A stretch of 64,000 bases of DNA, taken from assembly GCF_017813335.1 (NCBI RefSeq), contig NZ_JAGIYY010000004.1:248001-312000 (forward strand), in the 5' to 3' direction. Position numbers and translations under genes: made by a program. The notes under the pieces are model-generated. The model was not told where the DNA came from, ran no database searches, and saw only the letters and a program-made list of their open reading frames with translations. Shown piece by piece: positions 44,572 through 54,804 of this stretch (positions are counted from its first letter, which is position 1; every line of letters begins with the position of its first letter). The stretch is from Tianweitania sediminis (GTDB lineage: Bacteria > Pseudomonadota > Alphaproteobacteria > Rhizobiales > Rhizobiaceae).

Positions 44572-46416
44572 TTAGGCCTGCAGGTGAACATAGGTTCCCG
44601 GAGCCGGTATCAAGACCGCCATGCTTGCCCCGAGCTTGCGCGCATCCACCGTGTTGGGGTCCTGCGCCGCCACCCACGCATGCCAGTGCGGCCACCAGGA
44701 ACCTGGTGTTGCGGTTGCCTGATCGAGCCACGTTTCCAGCGTGCTCTCTACTTTGCCGCCCGACCAGAACTGGTACTTGTTGGCGCTGGGTGGGTTCACC
44801 ACGCCGGCGATGTGACCCGACGCCGCCAGTACGAACTTCACGGGACCGCCGAAAAAGCGCGACCCCTCAAATACCGAGCGGGCCGGCGCGATGTGGTCTT
44901 CTCGCGTGGCGAGGTTGTAAATGGGCACGGTGATGTCGGCCAACGACAGGCGCTTGCCTTCCAGGATCATCTCGCCGCGCGACAGGTTGTTTTCGAGATA
45001 ACAGTTGCGCAGGTAAAACGCGTGGTTGGCCGCCGTCATGCGCGTGGAATCGGAGTTCCAATAAAGCAGATCGAAGGGCTGCGGCTCCTTGCCCCGCAGG
45101 TAGTTGTTGACGACATAGGGCCAGATCAGGTCGCCGGCCCGCAGCATGTTGAAGGCGCTTGCCATTTTCGATCCGTCCAGAAAGCCTTTGGCGTTCATGG
45201 CCGTTTCGATGGCTTCCATCTGCTCTTCGTCCACGAACACCTTGAGATCGCCGGCATGGGTGAAATCCACCTGGGCGGTGAAAAAGGTCGCGGACTGGAT
45301 GCGGCGGCTGTTGGTTTGCCCTTCGAGGGCCAGTGCGGCGGCCAGCAGCGTCCCGCCGACGCAATATCCAATGGCGTTGACCTCGCGCTCACCGGTTGCC
45401 TGCTCCACCACGTCCAGCCCGAATCGAATGCCGTCGCGGATGTAATCTTCCCAGCCAGCCTGCGCATGGCGCTCGTCGGGGTTCACCCACGACAGCACGA
45501 ACACCGTGTGGCCTTGCTCCACGGCCCAGCGAATAAACGACTTCTGCGGGTTAAGGTCGAGGATGTAGTATTTGTTGATCCACGGCGGCACGATCAGCAA
45601 GGGCCGCTTCAGAACCTTTTCGGTGGCCGGCGCATACTGGATGACTTCCACGAGGTCGTTGCGGGCCACGACGCCGCCTTCCGTCGTGGCGATGTTGTCG
45701 CCGATCCGAAACCGGCTTGCATCGGATTGGCGCAGCTTCAACTCGCCCCGACCGGCCGCAATGTCTTCGGCCAGCATGCGCATGCCGCGCACCAGGTTCT
45801 CGCCGTTGGTGGCCACGGTTTCGCGAAAAAGTTCGGGGTTGGTCAAGACGAAGTTGGACGGAGACACCGCCTGCGTCACCTGCTTCACGTAGAAGCGCGC
45901 TTTTTGCCGCGTCAGAGGATCGAGGCCGTCGGCTTTGTCCACCAGGTCTTCCGCCCAGTTGGAGGCGACAAGGTAGACCTGCTTCAGGAAATCAAAAAAG
46001 GCGTGACGGCTCCAGTCCTCGTCCTGAAAGCGCTTGTCGCCACGCTGCGGTTGAACCGGCGTCGGCGTTGCGGGCTGGTGCAGCTTCTGGGCGGCTGCGC
46101 CCCAAACGCTCATGAAACCGGCAAACAGCCGGGTCTGGGCTTCAAACGCGCGCTGCGGTTCCGACAGCCAGTATTCCGTGAGCTTGGAGAAAGTTCGCAC
46201 CATGTCGGCCATGGGGCTGGCTGTGGACGGCGCGATCTCGCCGCGCTCGCGCGGGCCGCTCCAGGCTGCGGCTGCCTTGCCGGCCTCTTCCACCATGTGG
46301 GCGAGGTTGAGGGCGAACTGCTCGGGGTTCTTCACCAAGAAGGGCTCAACACGCGCAGGGTCGAAACCGTTGCCTGATGCTCCGGCCGATCCTGCTCCCT
46401 CCGTGGTGTCCGCCAT
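44572..46416 (-). CDS. phaC: Class I poly(3-hydroxyalkanoate) synthase
   Basis: This enzyme polymerises 3-hydroxyacyl-CoA into storage polyester. The 614-residue protein has the lipase-like box GYCVGG with the catalytic Cys (about 349-354), an alpha/beta hydrolase core and the distal catalytic His in SGHIAGVVNPP (about 532-542). The length fits class I (PhaC alone, no PhaE/PhaR). phaA, phaB and phasin genes are not in the window. An extensive plus-strand open frame opposite it is a shadow. Confidence 0.96.
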   Translation of the reverse strand: MADTTEGAGSAGASGNGFDPARVEPFLVKNPEQFALNLAHMVEEAGKAAAAWSGPRERGEIAPSTASPMADMVRTFSKLTEYWLSEPQRAFEAQTRLFAGFMSVWGAAAQKLHQPATPTPVQPQRGDKRFQDEDWSRHAFFDFLKQVYLVASNWAEDLVDKADGLDPLTRQKARFYVKQVTQAVSPSNFVLTNPELFRETVATNGENLVRGMRMLAEDIAAGRGELKLRQSDASRFRIGDNIATTEGGVVARNDLVEVIQYAPATEKVLKRPLLIVPPWINKYYILDLNPQKSFIRWAVEQGHTVFVLSWVNPDERHAQAGWEDYIRDGIRFGLDVVEQATGEREVNAIGYCVGGTLLAAALALEGQTNSRRIQSATFFTAQVDFTHAGDLKVFVDEEQMEAIETAMNAKGFLDGSKMASAFNMLRAGDLIWPYVVNNYLRGKEPQPFDLLYWNSDSTRMTAANHAFYLRNCYLENNLSRGEMILEGKRLSLADITVPIYNLATREDHIAPARSVFEGSRFFGGPVKFVLAASGHIAGVVNPPSANKYQFWSGGKVESTLETWLDQATATPGSWWPHWHAWVAAQDPNTVDARKLGASMAVLIPAPGTYVHLQA

Positions 46417-46513
46417 CTTGCCGCCTCCCAGCGTGTTCTTGACACAATATCATGGGACGACCATAGCGGTCCAACCACGCGGTTCCTGTGTTGCGGGCGG
46501 ATGGGGAGAAATC

Positions 46514-47005
46514 ATGACAATCAGCCAGGTTTCTGCGCTGCGCCTTAGCCGGATGGCCGGGGCGTCGATTGTGGCTCTGAGCGTTGCCGTGCTTGCCGGT
46601 TGCGGCACCGCGGGCATGACAGACGCGATGGCGGTGGTCGCACAGCCGCGCTTGCCGGCGCCGGGCTCCGCCACCTTCACGCAGAACCAGTCGGAGCAGG
46701 GGGCGCAGCAGACCGGCCGCCAAACCAACCTGGCCGCAACCGCACCGCGCCCGAGCGACCAGTCGCCCCGCAACAGTGACGCGTTCCCGAACCTGAATGT
46801 GCGGCCGCAAGCCGCCGCCGCTCAGTTAAGCGCGGAAGACAGCAAGGCGATGCTGGCCGACCTGCGTTCGACCCAGGGCCGCATCAACGCTGCCAATGTG
46901 CGTGCAGCGCGCACCATGCCGGATGCCAATGCGTTGCGCCGCGTCGGTGCCTCGCATGGCGACCAGGCTCTTCGGCAGATCGCCGCCGACTCGGCCGCGC
47001 AGTAG
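46514..47005 (+). CDS. Small lipoprotein, unknown
   Basis: The 163-residue protein has a signal with lipobox VLAGCG (cysteine about residue 29), then a Gln/Asn/Pro-rich region and a short C-terminal helical part (LSAEDSKAMLADLRSTQGRI, about 108-127). GGGGAGAA precedes ATG 46514. I do not recognise a family. It is divergent from phaC and lies ahead of the aminotransferase with a 96-bp gap. Confidence 0.7.
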   Translation: MTISQVSALRLSRMAGASIVALSVAVLAGCGTAGMTDAMAVVAQPRLPAPGSATFTQNQSEQGAQQTGRQTNLAATAPRPSDQSPRNSDAFPNLNVRPQAAAAQLSAEDSKAMLADLRSTQGRINAANVRAARTMPDANALRRVGASHGDQALRQIAADSAAQ

Positions 47006-47101
47006 CCCGCCCGCCGCCACCACGTCACCGCCTTTCTCGACCCCCTTTCAGAACCGGTGTATAGCCGGCTGAACCGCCCACCACCCTTCGCGAGCAACGA
47101 C

Positions 47102-48319
47102 ATGGAAGAGTTCCACAAGGTCCGCCGGCTGCCGCCTTATGTGTTCGAACAGGTCAATCGGCTGAAGGCCAGCGCGCGCTCCAAGGGCACCGATATCATC
47201 GACCTCGGTATGGGTAACCCTGACCTGCCGACGCCCAAGGCAATCGTCGACAAGCTGGTCGATGTGGTGCGCGATCCCCATACCCATCGATACTCGTCGT
47301 CGCGCGGCATCCCCGGCTTGCGACGGGCGCAGGCCAACTATTATGCGCGTCGGTTCGGCGTGAAGCTCAATCCGGAAACGCAGGTGGTGGCGACGCTGGG
47401 CTCCAAGGAGGGCTTCGCCAACATGGCGCAGGCGATCACCGCGCCGGGCGATGTTGTGATCTGCCCCAATCCCACCTATCCCATCCATGCGTTCGGCTTC
47501 ATCATGTCGGGGGGTGTGATCCGCTCGATTCAGTCCGAGCCCGACAGCAGCTTCATTCCCGCGCTGGAACGGGCTGTACGCCATTCGATTCCAAAGCCTT
47601 TGGCGCTGATTCTCAACTATCCCTCGAACCCCACGGCGCATGTCGCCAGCCTCGACTTCTACAAGGACGTGGTGGAGTTCGCGAAGAAGCACGACCTCAT
47701 CATTCTGTCCGATCTCGCTTATGCGGAGATCTATTTCGATGGGTCGCCGCCGCCTTCGGTTCTGCAGGTGCCCGGCGCGATGGACGTGTGCGTCGAGTTC
47801 ACCTCCATGTCGAAGACCTTTTCCATGCCAGGCTGGCGCATGGGCTTTGCTGTCGGCAACGAGCGGCTGATTTCCGCGCTGACCCGCGTGAAGTCCTATC
47901 TCGACTATGGCGCTTTCACGCCAATCCAGGTTGCGGCAACGGCGGCGCTGAACAGCGATGGCGCGGAAATTGAGGAAGTGCGCGGCATTTATCGCAAGAG
48001 GCGCGATGTGATGGTCGACGCATTTGGCCGGGCAGGCTTCCATGTGCCGCCACCAGCTGCCACGATGTTTGCTTGGGCGCCGATCCCGGAGGCCTTCAAG
48101 ACGCTGGGGTCGCTCGAATTCTCCAAGCTCCTGATCGAACATGCGGATGTCGCGGTGGCGCCGGGCGTGGGCTTCGGCGAACATGGCGATGACTACGTGC
48201 GCATCGCTCTGGTGGAAAACGAGCACCGCATCCGCCAGGCCGCACGCAACATCAAGCGCTTCTTGGCGACGCATGCCGCTAAGCCCGACAACGTGGTGAC
48301 GCTCAGCGCGCGCCGCTGA
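47102..48319 (+). CDS. Class I/II aminotransferase (AlaC / LL-diaminopimelate aminotransferase-like)
   Basis: This PLP enzyme of 405 residues has the fold type I signature: GMGNPDLPTP near the N-terminus, NYPSNPTAHVAS (about 172-183), and the PLP-binding Lys in SMSKTFSMPGWRMGF (about 236-250). ATG 47102 (MEEFHKVRRLPPYVF) is the family start. Annotation varies between alanine and LL-diaminopimelate aminotransferase. Being just ahead of hom suggests amino acid synthesis from aspartate, but the substrate is uncertain. Confidence 0.88.
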   Translation: MEEFHKVRRLPPYVFEQVNRLKASARSKGTDIIDLGMGNPDLPTPKAIVDKLVDVVRDPHTHRYSSSRGIPGLRRAQANYYARRFGVKLNPETQVVATLGSKEGFANMAQAITAPGDVVICPNPTYPIHAFGFIMSGGVIRSIQSEPDSSFIPALERAVRHSIPKPLALILNYPSNPTAHVASLDFYKDVVEFAKKHDLIILSDLAYAEIYFDGSPPPSVLQVPGAMDVCVEFTSMSKTFSMPGWRMGFAVGNERLISALTRVKSYLDYGAFTPIQVAATAALNSDGAEIEEVRGIYRKRRDVMVDAFGRAGFHVPPPAATMFAWAPIPEAFKTLGSLEFSKLLIEHADVAVAPGVGFGEHGDDYVRIALVENEHRIRQAARNIKRFLATHAAKPDNVVTLSARR

Positions 48320-48344
48320 TCCTTTTTATTCAGGAAAACAACAG

Positions 48345-49658
48345 ATGACGGATCCGTTGCGCGTCGGCATCGCCGGCCTTGGTACAGTGGGTGCCTCGGT
48401 GGTGCGAGTTCTTGCCAGCAAGGCAACCGAACTGCAGCGCCAGTGCGGGCGACCGATTGCAGTCACCGGCGTGTCGGCGCGCGACGCATCGCGTGATCGC
48501 GGCATCGACCTGTCAGCCGCACAATGGTTCGATGATCCTGTGGCGTTGGCGAAGTCCGATGACATCGATGTTTTTGTGGAGCTGATGGGCGGCGATGAAG
48601 GCCCGGCACGCCAGGCGCTGAAGACGGCGCTTGATTCAGGGCGGCATGTGGTTACGGCCAACAAGGCGCTGCTAGCGAAACATGGCGTGGCCTTGGCAGA
48701 AGCGGCTGAGAAGAAGGGTGTACTTCTCAACTATGAAGCAGCGGTGGCAGGCGGCATCCCCGTGATCAAGACCATGCGCGAAGCGATGGCCGGCAACAGC
48801 GTGTCGCGCGTGGTGGGTATCCTCAACGGCACCTGCAACTACATCCTCAGCCGCATGGAAGCGGAAGCCATATCCTTTGAGGATTGTTTGAAGGATGCGC
48901 AGCGCCTGGGCTATGCGGAAGCCGATCCGACATTCGACATCGAAGGCAACGACACCGCCCACAAGCTGTCGATCCTGACCAGCCTTGCGTTCGGCACGAA
49001 GATCGCCGCTTCCGACATCTACCTCGAGGGCATCAGCAACATCAGTCAGGCCGACATCCGCGCCGCCGCTGCTCTCGGCTACCGTATCAAGCTGCTGGGC
49101 GTCGCGCAGCGCACCGACAGCGGGATCGAGCAGCGGGTCCACCCGACTATGGTACCGAACCAGTCGGTGATTGCGCAGGTGATGGGCGTCACCAACGCTG
49201 TGGCGATTTCGACGGACATCTTGGGCGATCTTCTGCTTGTCGGTCCGGGGGCGGGTGGCAATGCAACCGCGTCTGCGGTGGTGGGCGACATCGCGGATAT
49301 CGCCAAGAGCCAGCCCGGTTTCCAGCATGGTCCGGTGTTTGGATGGCCTGCCAAGGAGCTCAAGCCCTACAAGAAGGCGCAGATGCGCGCCCATGCGGGT
49401 GGCTACTTCATCCGGCTTACCGTGCATGATCGCGCCGGCGTTTTCGCCGCCATTGCCAAGCGCATGGCGGACAACGACATTTCGCTGGAATCGATCGTCC
49501 AGCAGGCGGACAGCAGCCTGGATCCTAGCCAGAAAACCGTTGTTCTCGTGACGCATGAAACCACCGAAGCAGCGGTGCGCCGCGCAGTCGACGGGATCAC
49601 CAAGGATGGTCAGCTCACGGACAAGGCCCAGGTGATCCGTATCGAGCGGGCAGGCTGA
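48345..49658 (+). CDS. hom: Homoserine dehydrogenase
   Basis: This enzyme reduces aspartate semialdehyde to homoserine in threonine/methionine synthesis. The 437 residues hold an NAD(P)-binding start (GIAGLGTVGASVVRVL, about 7-22), the substrate domain with GILNGTCNYILSRM (about 157-170) and YAEADPTFDIEGNDTAHK (about 189-206), and a C-terminal ACT domain (about 352-430, YFIRLTVHDRAGVFAAIA) that normally binds threonine for feedback. It is 25 bp after the aminotransferase gene. Confidence 0.96.
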   Translation: MTDPLRVGIAGLGTVGASVVRVLASKATELQRQCGRPIAVTGVSARDASRDRGIDLSAAQWFDDPVALAKSDDIDVFVELMGGDEGPARQALKTALDSGRHVVTANKALLAKHGVALAEAAEKKGVLLNYEAAVAGGIPVIKTMREAMAGNSVSRVVGILNGTCNYILSRMEAEAISFEDCLKDAQRLGYAEADPTFDIEGNDTAHKLSILTSLAFGTKIAASDIYLEGISNISQADIRAAAALGYRIKLLGVAQRTDSGIEQRVHPTMVPNQSVIAQVMGVTNAVAISTDILGDLLLVGPGAGGNATASAVVGDIADIAKSQPGFQHGPVFGWPAKELKPYKKAQMRAHAGGYFIRLTVHDRAGVFAAIAKRMADNDISLESIVQQADSSLDPSQKTVVLVTHETTEAAVRRAVDGITKDGQLTDKAQVIRIERAG

Positions 49659-49809
49659 AAAAGGCAATGCCCTCAATCGATTAATACCGGCGGAAAGGCG
49701 AAAAGCAGCCGTCGCGCGTCTTGCAGCCGTCACGGCGCTTTGCGACAAGGAACGACCTGGCTGGCAAACGATCCGATCGCCGGCGCCCTCTTTTCGGGAT
49801 TATTCCACC

Positions 49810-50781
49810 ATGTCAAAGAACGCCGGCCTCGATCGCATCCTCACTCTCGAACTGGTTCGTGTGACCGAACGGGCCGCCGTTGCGGCCGCGCGCCTGCGTG
49901 GACGCGGCGACGAGAAAGCCGCCGATCAGGTTGCCGTTGATGCCATGCGGTCCGAACTGAACCGCCTGCCGATCAAGGGCACGGTGGTGATCGGGGAAGG
50001 CGAGCGCGACGAAGCGCCAATGCTCTACATCGGCGAAGAAGTCGGCCTCGGCGATGGCCCGGAAGTCGACATCGCGCTCGACCCGCTGGAAGGCACCACA
50101 ATCTGCGCAAAGAACCTGCCGAACTCGCTCGCGGTCATTGCGATCGCTGAGAAGGGCAGCCTGCTTTATGCGCCCGACGTTTACATGGATAAGATCGCCG
50201 TCGGTCCCGGCTATCCCGCTGGCATCATCAACATCGACGCCTCTCCGGCGGAGAATGTCGAGGCCCTTGCCAAGGCCAAGGGCGTGCCAATCAATGAAAT
50301 CACCGCCTGCATCTTGGACCGTCCGCGCCACGCCCGCTTGATCGAGGCTGTGCGCGCCACGGGGGCCGCCATCCGCCTGATCGGCGACGGCGACGTGGCG
50401 GGCGTGATCCACACGACCAACCCGGACGAGACCGGCATCGACATCTATATCGGAACCGGTGGTGCGCCGGAGGGTGTTCTCGCGGCCGCAGCGCTGCGTT
50501 GCATTGGGGGCCAGATGCAGGGCCGCCTGATCCTCAACTCGGAGGAAAAGATCGCGCGCGCTGCCAAGATGGGCATCTCTGACCCCAACAAGGTCTATTC
50601 CATGGATGAGATGGCCAAGGGCGACGTCCTGTTTGCTGCCACGGGCGTGACGGACGGCAACATGCTGTCCGGCGTGAAGTTTGGGCGCGACTCCATCCAG
50701 ACTCACACGATCGTCATGCGTTCGTCGTCGCTGACGGTGCGTGAGATCAAGGCGCGTCACCAGGACCTCGACAAGTTCTAA
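49810..50781 (+). CDS. glpX: Fructose-1,6-bisphosphatase class II
   Basis: A GlpX-type gluconeogenic phosphatase of 323 residues. Metal and substrate motifs are visible: GEGERDEAPMLYIGE (about 58-72), DIALDPLEGTTICAKN (about 87-102) and TGGAPEGVLAAAALRC (about 216-231). It follows hom after 150 bp and precedes recJ by 32 bp; the hom-glpX-recJ order is common in Rhizobiales. Confidence 0.96.
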   Translation: MSKNAGLDRILTLELVRVTERAAVAAARLRGRGDEKAADQVAVDAMRSELNRLPIKGTVVIGEGERDEAPMLYIGEEVGLGDGPEVDIALDPLEGTTICAKNLPNSLAVIAIAEKGSLLYAPDVYMDKIAVGPGYPAGIINIDASPAENVEALAKAKGVPINEITACILDRPRHARLIEAVRATGAAIRLIGDGDVAGVIHTTNPDETGIDIYIGTGGAPEGVLAAAALRCIGGQMQGRLILNSEEKIARAAKMGISDPNKVYSMDEMAKGDVLFAATGVTDGNMLSGVKFGRDSIQTHTIVMRSSSLTVREIKARHQDLDKF

Positions 50782-50813
50782 ACCTCGGGGCCGGGAATCC
50801 ATATATTCGCGGC

Positions 50814-52625
50814 ATGATGATTCATCAGTCGCGATTCTCCGGCACCCGCCGCCATTTCCTTGATGTCCGCCAGTCTGCCAATGGGGTCGCCTGGGAACAT
50901 CGCCTGAATGAGCGCCAGGAGAATCTGGCGCTCGCGATCGCGCAAGGCCACGGCGTGCCGGATCTCGTCGCCCGCGTCATGGCAGGGCGGGGCATTACGA
51001 GTGAAACGGCGCTCGCTTTTCTTGATCCAACCATCCGCTCGTTGCTGCCTGATCCGGAACGATTCACGGACATGCAAGCCGCTGCCGAACGCATCGCACG
51101 TGCGGTGGAGCGCAAGGAACGCGTCGCGATCTTCGGCGACTACGATGTGGATGGCGCCGCGTCGTCCGCTCTGGTGAAGCGCTTTCTTGATCATTTCAGC
51201 GTCCAATCCGAGATCTACATCCCCGACCGCATCTTTGAGGGGTACGGCCCCAACCCGGACGCCATGCGAGAGCTTGTGGGCCGCGGCGCACGCCTTATCG
51301 TGACGGTCGACTGCGGTACCAACAGCGCGGCCTCGATTGCTGCGGCGCGTGAAGCGGGTGCGGATGTGGTTGTGCTCGACCATCACCAGGTCGGCGGGCC
51401 GCTGCCGGAAGGTGCCCCCGTGGTGAACCCGAACCGTGAGGACGACCTTTCGGCACATGGACATCTTTGTGCGGCAGGAGTGGTGTTCGTGACACTCGTG
51501 CAGGTCGCCAAGCTCCTGCGCGCGCGCGGGCACACCCCGCCGGATCTTCTGGGGATGCTTGATCTCGTGGCGCTTGCGACCGTGTGCGACGTCGTGCCTC
51601 TGACAGGCGTAAACCGCGCCTTCGTGGCCAAGGGACTGATCGTTGCGCGCCAGAATCAGAATTCAGGTCTTGCCACCTTGGCGCGCGTGGCGCGGATTGG
51701 CGAACCCCTCAACGTCTTCCATCTCGGATTTCTGCTGGGCCCGCGCATCAACGCGGGAGGGCGCATCGGTGATGCGGCGCTTGGCAGTCGGCTCCTGTCC
51801 ACCAGCGACCCAGTGGAGGCGCAAAAGATTGCCGAAACGCTCGACCGCTTGAATGGGGAGCGCCAGGCGATGGAGCAGGCGATGCTCCTCCAGGCCCGCG
51901 CCGAAGCAGACGCGGAACTCGCAGCGGGCCAAGGCCCTGCCGTTCTGGTCACCGCCAGTCACGAGTGGCATCCCGGCATCGTGGGCCTGATTGCCGCTCG
52001 CTTGAAGGAGCATGCGCGCCGGCCGAGCTTTGCGATCCACTTCCATCCGAACGGCGTCGGATCAGGTTCTGGGCGCTCCATCCCCGGGTTTGACATCGGC
52101 CGCCTGGTCCGCGACGCGGTGGAAGCGGGTATTCTCGTCAAGGGAGGCGGCCATGCCATGGCGGCCGGGATCACCGTAGAGCGCGCCAAGCTTGGTGCCC
52201 TGCGTGCGTTCTTCGAGGAGCGGGCGCGGGATGTTCATGCGTTGCGCGCCGATGAAACGCTGCCGATCGATGGGGCTTTGTCAGCGGAAGGGGCCAACTT
52301 CAGCATGCTGGATGCCTTGGACAAGGCGGGGCCCTACGGAGCGGGTCACGTGGCGCCGACGGTTGTTTTGCCGCGCCACCGGATTGCCGACCTCCGCGAG
52401 GTGGGCAATGGCGGTCATTTACGAGTGCAGCTGCGCTCCGAAACCGGCGGCGGCTTGAGTGCCATGGCGTTTCGCTGTGCCGATAGCCCGCTCGGAGCCT
52501 TTCTGCGCAGAAACAGCGGCGAACTCGTTCATGTCGCCGGCTCGCTGTCGGCCAACTACTGGAACGGCAGCAAGAGCATCCAGTTTCGCATCACGGACGC
52601 CGCGGCACCGGGCCTCAAACCATAA
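50814..52625 (+). CDS. recJ: Single-stranded-DNA-specific exonuclease RecJ
   Basis: RecJ degrades single-stranded DNA 5'-to-3' in recombination and repair. The 603-residue protein has the DHH-family metal motifs: IFGDYDVDGAASS (about 106-118), VTVDCGTNS (about 163-171) and VVLDHHQVGG (about 188-197), followed by the DHHA1 domain with KGGGHAMAAGIT (about 443-454). ATG 50814 and 50817 are both possible. The 3' end overlaps the convergent patatin gene by 11 bp. Confidence 0.96.
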   Translation: MMIHQSRFSGTRRHFLDVRQSANGVAWEHRLNERQENLALAIAQGHGVPDLVARVMAGRGITSETALAFLDPTIRSLLPDPERFTDMQAAAERIARAVERKERVAIFGDYDVDGAASSALVKRFLDHFSVQSEIYIPDRIFEGYGPNPDAMRELVGRGARLIVTVDCGTNSAASIAAAREAGADVVVLDHHQVGGPLPEGAPVVNPNREDDLSAHGHLCAAGVVFVTLVQVAKLLRARGHTPPDLLGMLDLVALATVCDVVPLTGVNRAFVAKGLIVARQNQNSGLATLARVARIGEPLNVFHLGFLLGPRINAGGRIGDAALGSRLLSTSDPVEAQKIAETLDRLNGERQAMEQAMLLQARAEADAELAAGQGPAVLVTASHEWHPGIVGLIAARLKEHARRPSFAIHFHPNGVGSGSGRSIPGFDIGRLVRDAVEAGILVKGGGHAMAAGITVERAKLGALRAFFEERARDVHALRADETLPIDGALSAEGANFSMLDALDKAGPYGAGHVAPTVVLPRHRIADLREVGNGGHLRVQLRSETGGGLSAMAFRCADSPLGAFLRRNSGELVHVAGSLSANYWNGSKSIQFRITDAAAPGLKP

Positions 52626-53523
52626 CGGTTTGCAGCCGCTGCAACTCGGCGGCCTGGACCATCGCCGTTTCGTAGCCGACCCGGATCGCTTCGTCCGCCC
52701 GGTGGAACTCGGACAAGCCGATGTGGCCGAGCTTGGGTTGAAGCGAAAGGTCCGGCGGATCGCCCGCAAGCCGCGAGCGTGAAAGCCGGTCCTGAATGAT
52801 GTTGAAGGCCTCGGTCATCACGCCGACGATGCCCAGGCGCGACTCCGTTCCTGTAACGGGCGCCGGCGCAGTCCGGGGGCGCGGCGCATCCTTCGCGACC
52901 ACGAGTTCACCGGCATTGTGCTTGATCACGGCCGCGCGCCCGAACAGATCATAATGAAGGTTCACACCCACCACGAGCGGCTGCTCATAAGCGCGGCATA
53001 CGGACACCGGGACGGGGTTCACCAGCGCTCCATCCACCAGGATCCTGCCATTGCACGCCACAGGCTCAAACACGCCCGGAAGCGCATAGGAGGCCCGCAT
53101 GGCCGTGATCAGCGACCCTTCGGTGATCCAGATTTCATGGCCGGTGCGCAGTTCCGAGGCCACGCAAACGAAGGGGCGGTCGAGATCCGAAAAGTTCACC
53201 CCCGCCAGATGCTGCTGCAGCCGCGTGTCCAGCTTCATGCCGCCGAACATGCCGCTGCCCCCGAGCCGCAGATCAAGCAGCCCGAAGATGCGACGCCGCG
53301 TCAAGCTGCGCGCAAACTCTTCCAGTTCGTCCAGCTTTCCGGCGAGGTAACACCCACCGACGAGCGCCCCAATCGACGTGCCGGCGATCATGTCGACGGC
53401 AATGCCAGCTTCATCAAGTGCACGCAGAACGCCGATATGCGCCCAACCACGCGCAGCGCCGCCGCCGAGCGCCAAGGCAACGCCTGGCTTCCGAGCGGGC
53501 GGGTTGAGCAGCGTGTCAGCCAT
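52615..53523 (-). CDS. Patatin-like phospholipase
   Basis: The 302-residue protein has the patatin layout: oxyanion Gly-rich loop LALGGGAARGWAHIGVLRAL (about 15-34), nucleophile elbow GTSIGALVGG (Ser about 47) and the dyad Asp in DGALVNPVP (about 170-178). The family hydrolyses lipid acyl esters. Its ATG overlaps the hisI stop (TGATG), placing it last in a folE-hisI-patatin operon. There is no signal peptide, so it probably acts inside the cell. Confidence 0.9.
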   Translation of the reverse strand: MADTLLNPPARKPGVALALGGGAARGWAHIGVLRALDEAGIAVDMIAGTSIGALVGGCYLAGKLDELEEFARSLTRRRIFGLLDLRLGGSGMFGGMKLDTRLQQHLAGVNFSDLDRPFVCVASELRTGHEIWITEGSLITAMRASYALPGVFEPVACNGRILVDGALVNPVPVSVCRAYEQPLVVGVNLHYDLFGRAAVIKHNAGELVVAKDAPRPRTAPAPVTGTESRLGIVGVMTEAFNIIQDRLSRSRLAGDPPDLSLQPKLGHIGLSEFHRADEAIRVGYETAMVQAAELQRLQTVMV

Positions 53524-53933
53524 CAGTCTTGGGCGGGAACAAGTGCTGTCGTGGCGCCACTTCCGGTCACCGCGCGATAAAAACAACTGCGGCGGTTGGT
53601 GTGACAGGTGACGCCATCGCCCTGCACGCTGACCCTGAGCCACAGCGCGTCCTGGTCGCAATCGACCCGAATCTCCTGCACTTGCTGCATATTGCCGGAC
53701 GTCTCGCCCTTCTTCCAAAGCGCCTTGCGCGAACGCGACCAATAGTGGGCGATGCCCGTGTCCAGTGTGAGTTGCAGGGCTTCGCGGTTCATATGTGCGA
53801 CCATCAGGACGTGATTGTCAGCGACATCCGTGACAACCGCCGTCACAAGTCCGTCGGCGCTGAAACGCGGCGCAAAGATCGCGCCTTCTTCCTGCTCCAC
53901 CTTGCTCAGCGGCAGCTCGGCTTCGGCGCTCAC
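53523..53933 (-). CDS. hisI: Phosphoribosyl-AMP cyclohydrolase
   Basis: This is the third step of histidine synthesis. The 136-residue protein has the motifs [12 protein letters not shown] (about 42-53), [20 protein letters not shown] (about 64-83), and the zinc Cys pattern: CDQDALW (about 92) and [10 protein letters not shown] (about 109-118). It starts at GTG 53933, overlapping the folE stop by 4 bp (GTGA). It has no HisE domain. Confidence 0.95.
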   Translation of the reverse strand: MSAEAELPLSKVEQEEGAIFAPRFSADGLVTAVVTDVADNHVLMVAHMNREALQLTLDTGIAHYWSRSRKALWKKGETSGNMQQVQEIRVDCDQDALWLRVSVQGDGVTCHTNRRSCFYRAVTGSGATTALVPAQD

Positions 53934-54568
53934 AATCCGCTCTTTGTGCTGGTCCGCAGCAAGGTCATGAAGCGGATCTGATCCTCGGGGTGATCGGCAA
54001 AGCTTCCCGTGAAGGTCGAGGTCAGGGTCGTGGAGCCCTGCTTCTTGATGCCCCGCATGGCCATGCACATGTGCTCGGCCTCGATGATCACCGCCACGCC
54101 CTTCGGCTTCAGCACGTCCTGGATCGTGTTGGCGATCTGTGCCGTCATCGCTTCCTGTGTTTGCAGCCGGTGCGCGAAGATATCCACGACGCGGGCAAGC
54201 TTGGACAAGCCGACCACCCGTCCATCGGGCAGGTATCCAACATGGGCGCGTCCGATGATCGGCACCATGTGGTGCTCGCAATGCGAATGGAACGAGATGT
54301 CACGCTCGATCACCATGTCCTGGTAACCTTCGACCTCCTCAAACGTCCGCCCAAGTTCCTCGGCAGGATCCTTGTTGTAGCCGTCAAACATTTCGCGATA
54401 AGCTTTGGCGACCCGCATGGGCGTGTCGAGCAGGCCTTCGCGATCCGGATTGTCGCCGGTCCACAGCAGCAGCGTACGGACTGCGGCCTCGACTTCGGCC
54501 TGGGTCGGGCGCTTCTGAGCGTCCTCCGGCAGGGAGCGGTAAGGAAAGGGCTTCAGCACGGCGTCCAT
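53930..54568 (-). CDS. folE: GTP cyclohydrolase I
   Basis: This enzyme makes dihydroneopterin triphosphate for folate synthesis. The 212-residue protein has the zinc Cys-His motif SHCEHHMVP (about 93-101), [21 protein letters not shown] (split around about 122-142) and [16 protein letters not shown] (about 165-180) with the second zinc Cys. I use ATG 54568 ([13 protein letters not shown]); the frame extends further upstream. It heads the folE-hisI-patatin operon and is divergent from the NifU-like gene. Confidence 0.95.
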   Translation of the reverse strand: MDAVLKPFPYRSLPEDAQKRPTQAEVEAAVRTLLLWTGDNPDREGLLDTPMRVAKAYREMFDGYNKDPAEELGRTFEEVEGYQDMVIERDISFHSHCEHHMVPIIGRAHVGYLPDGRVVGLSKLARVVDIFAHRLQTQEAMTAQIANTIQDVLKPKGVAVIIEAEHMCMAMRGIKKQGSTTLTSTFTGSFADHPEDQIRFMTLLRTSTKSGL

Positions 54569-54804
54569 TGAGGCGTCTCCCGTTGTCCCATTCTTTGCCG
54601 GGACCTGTTGCACGGATCACTGCCTGTTTCGGGATAGCGGGGAGAAGACTTCCCGGCCCAATGCGGCGGTTCTGGTTCGTATCGCGCCAAGCATGCGTTT
54701 GCTTGTCGCGTCGTGAACCGTGCCCTTATATACGATTGGCGAACGGCGAAAGGAAGGCTTGCGCACGGCAAACGGTGCTCAAGCTGCGCCTTTGGAGAGC
54801 TTCC

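Noticed and set aside
44527-46377. 616-codon plus-strand open frame opposite phaC
   Set aside because: Shadow of phaC: the minus frame has a complete set of PHA synthase motifs, this one none.
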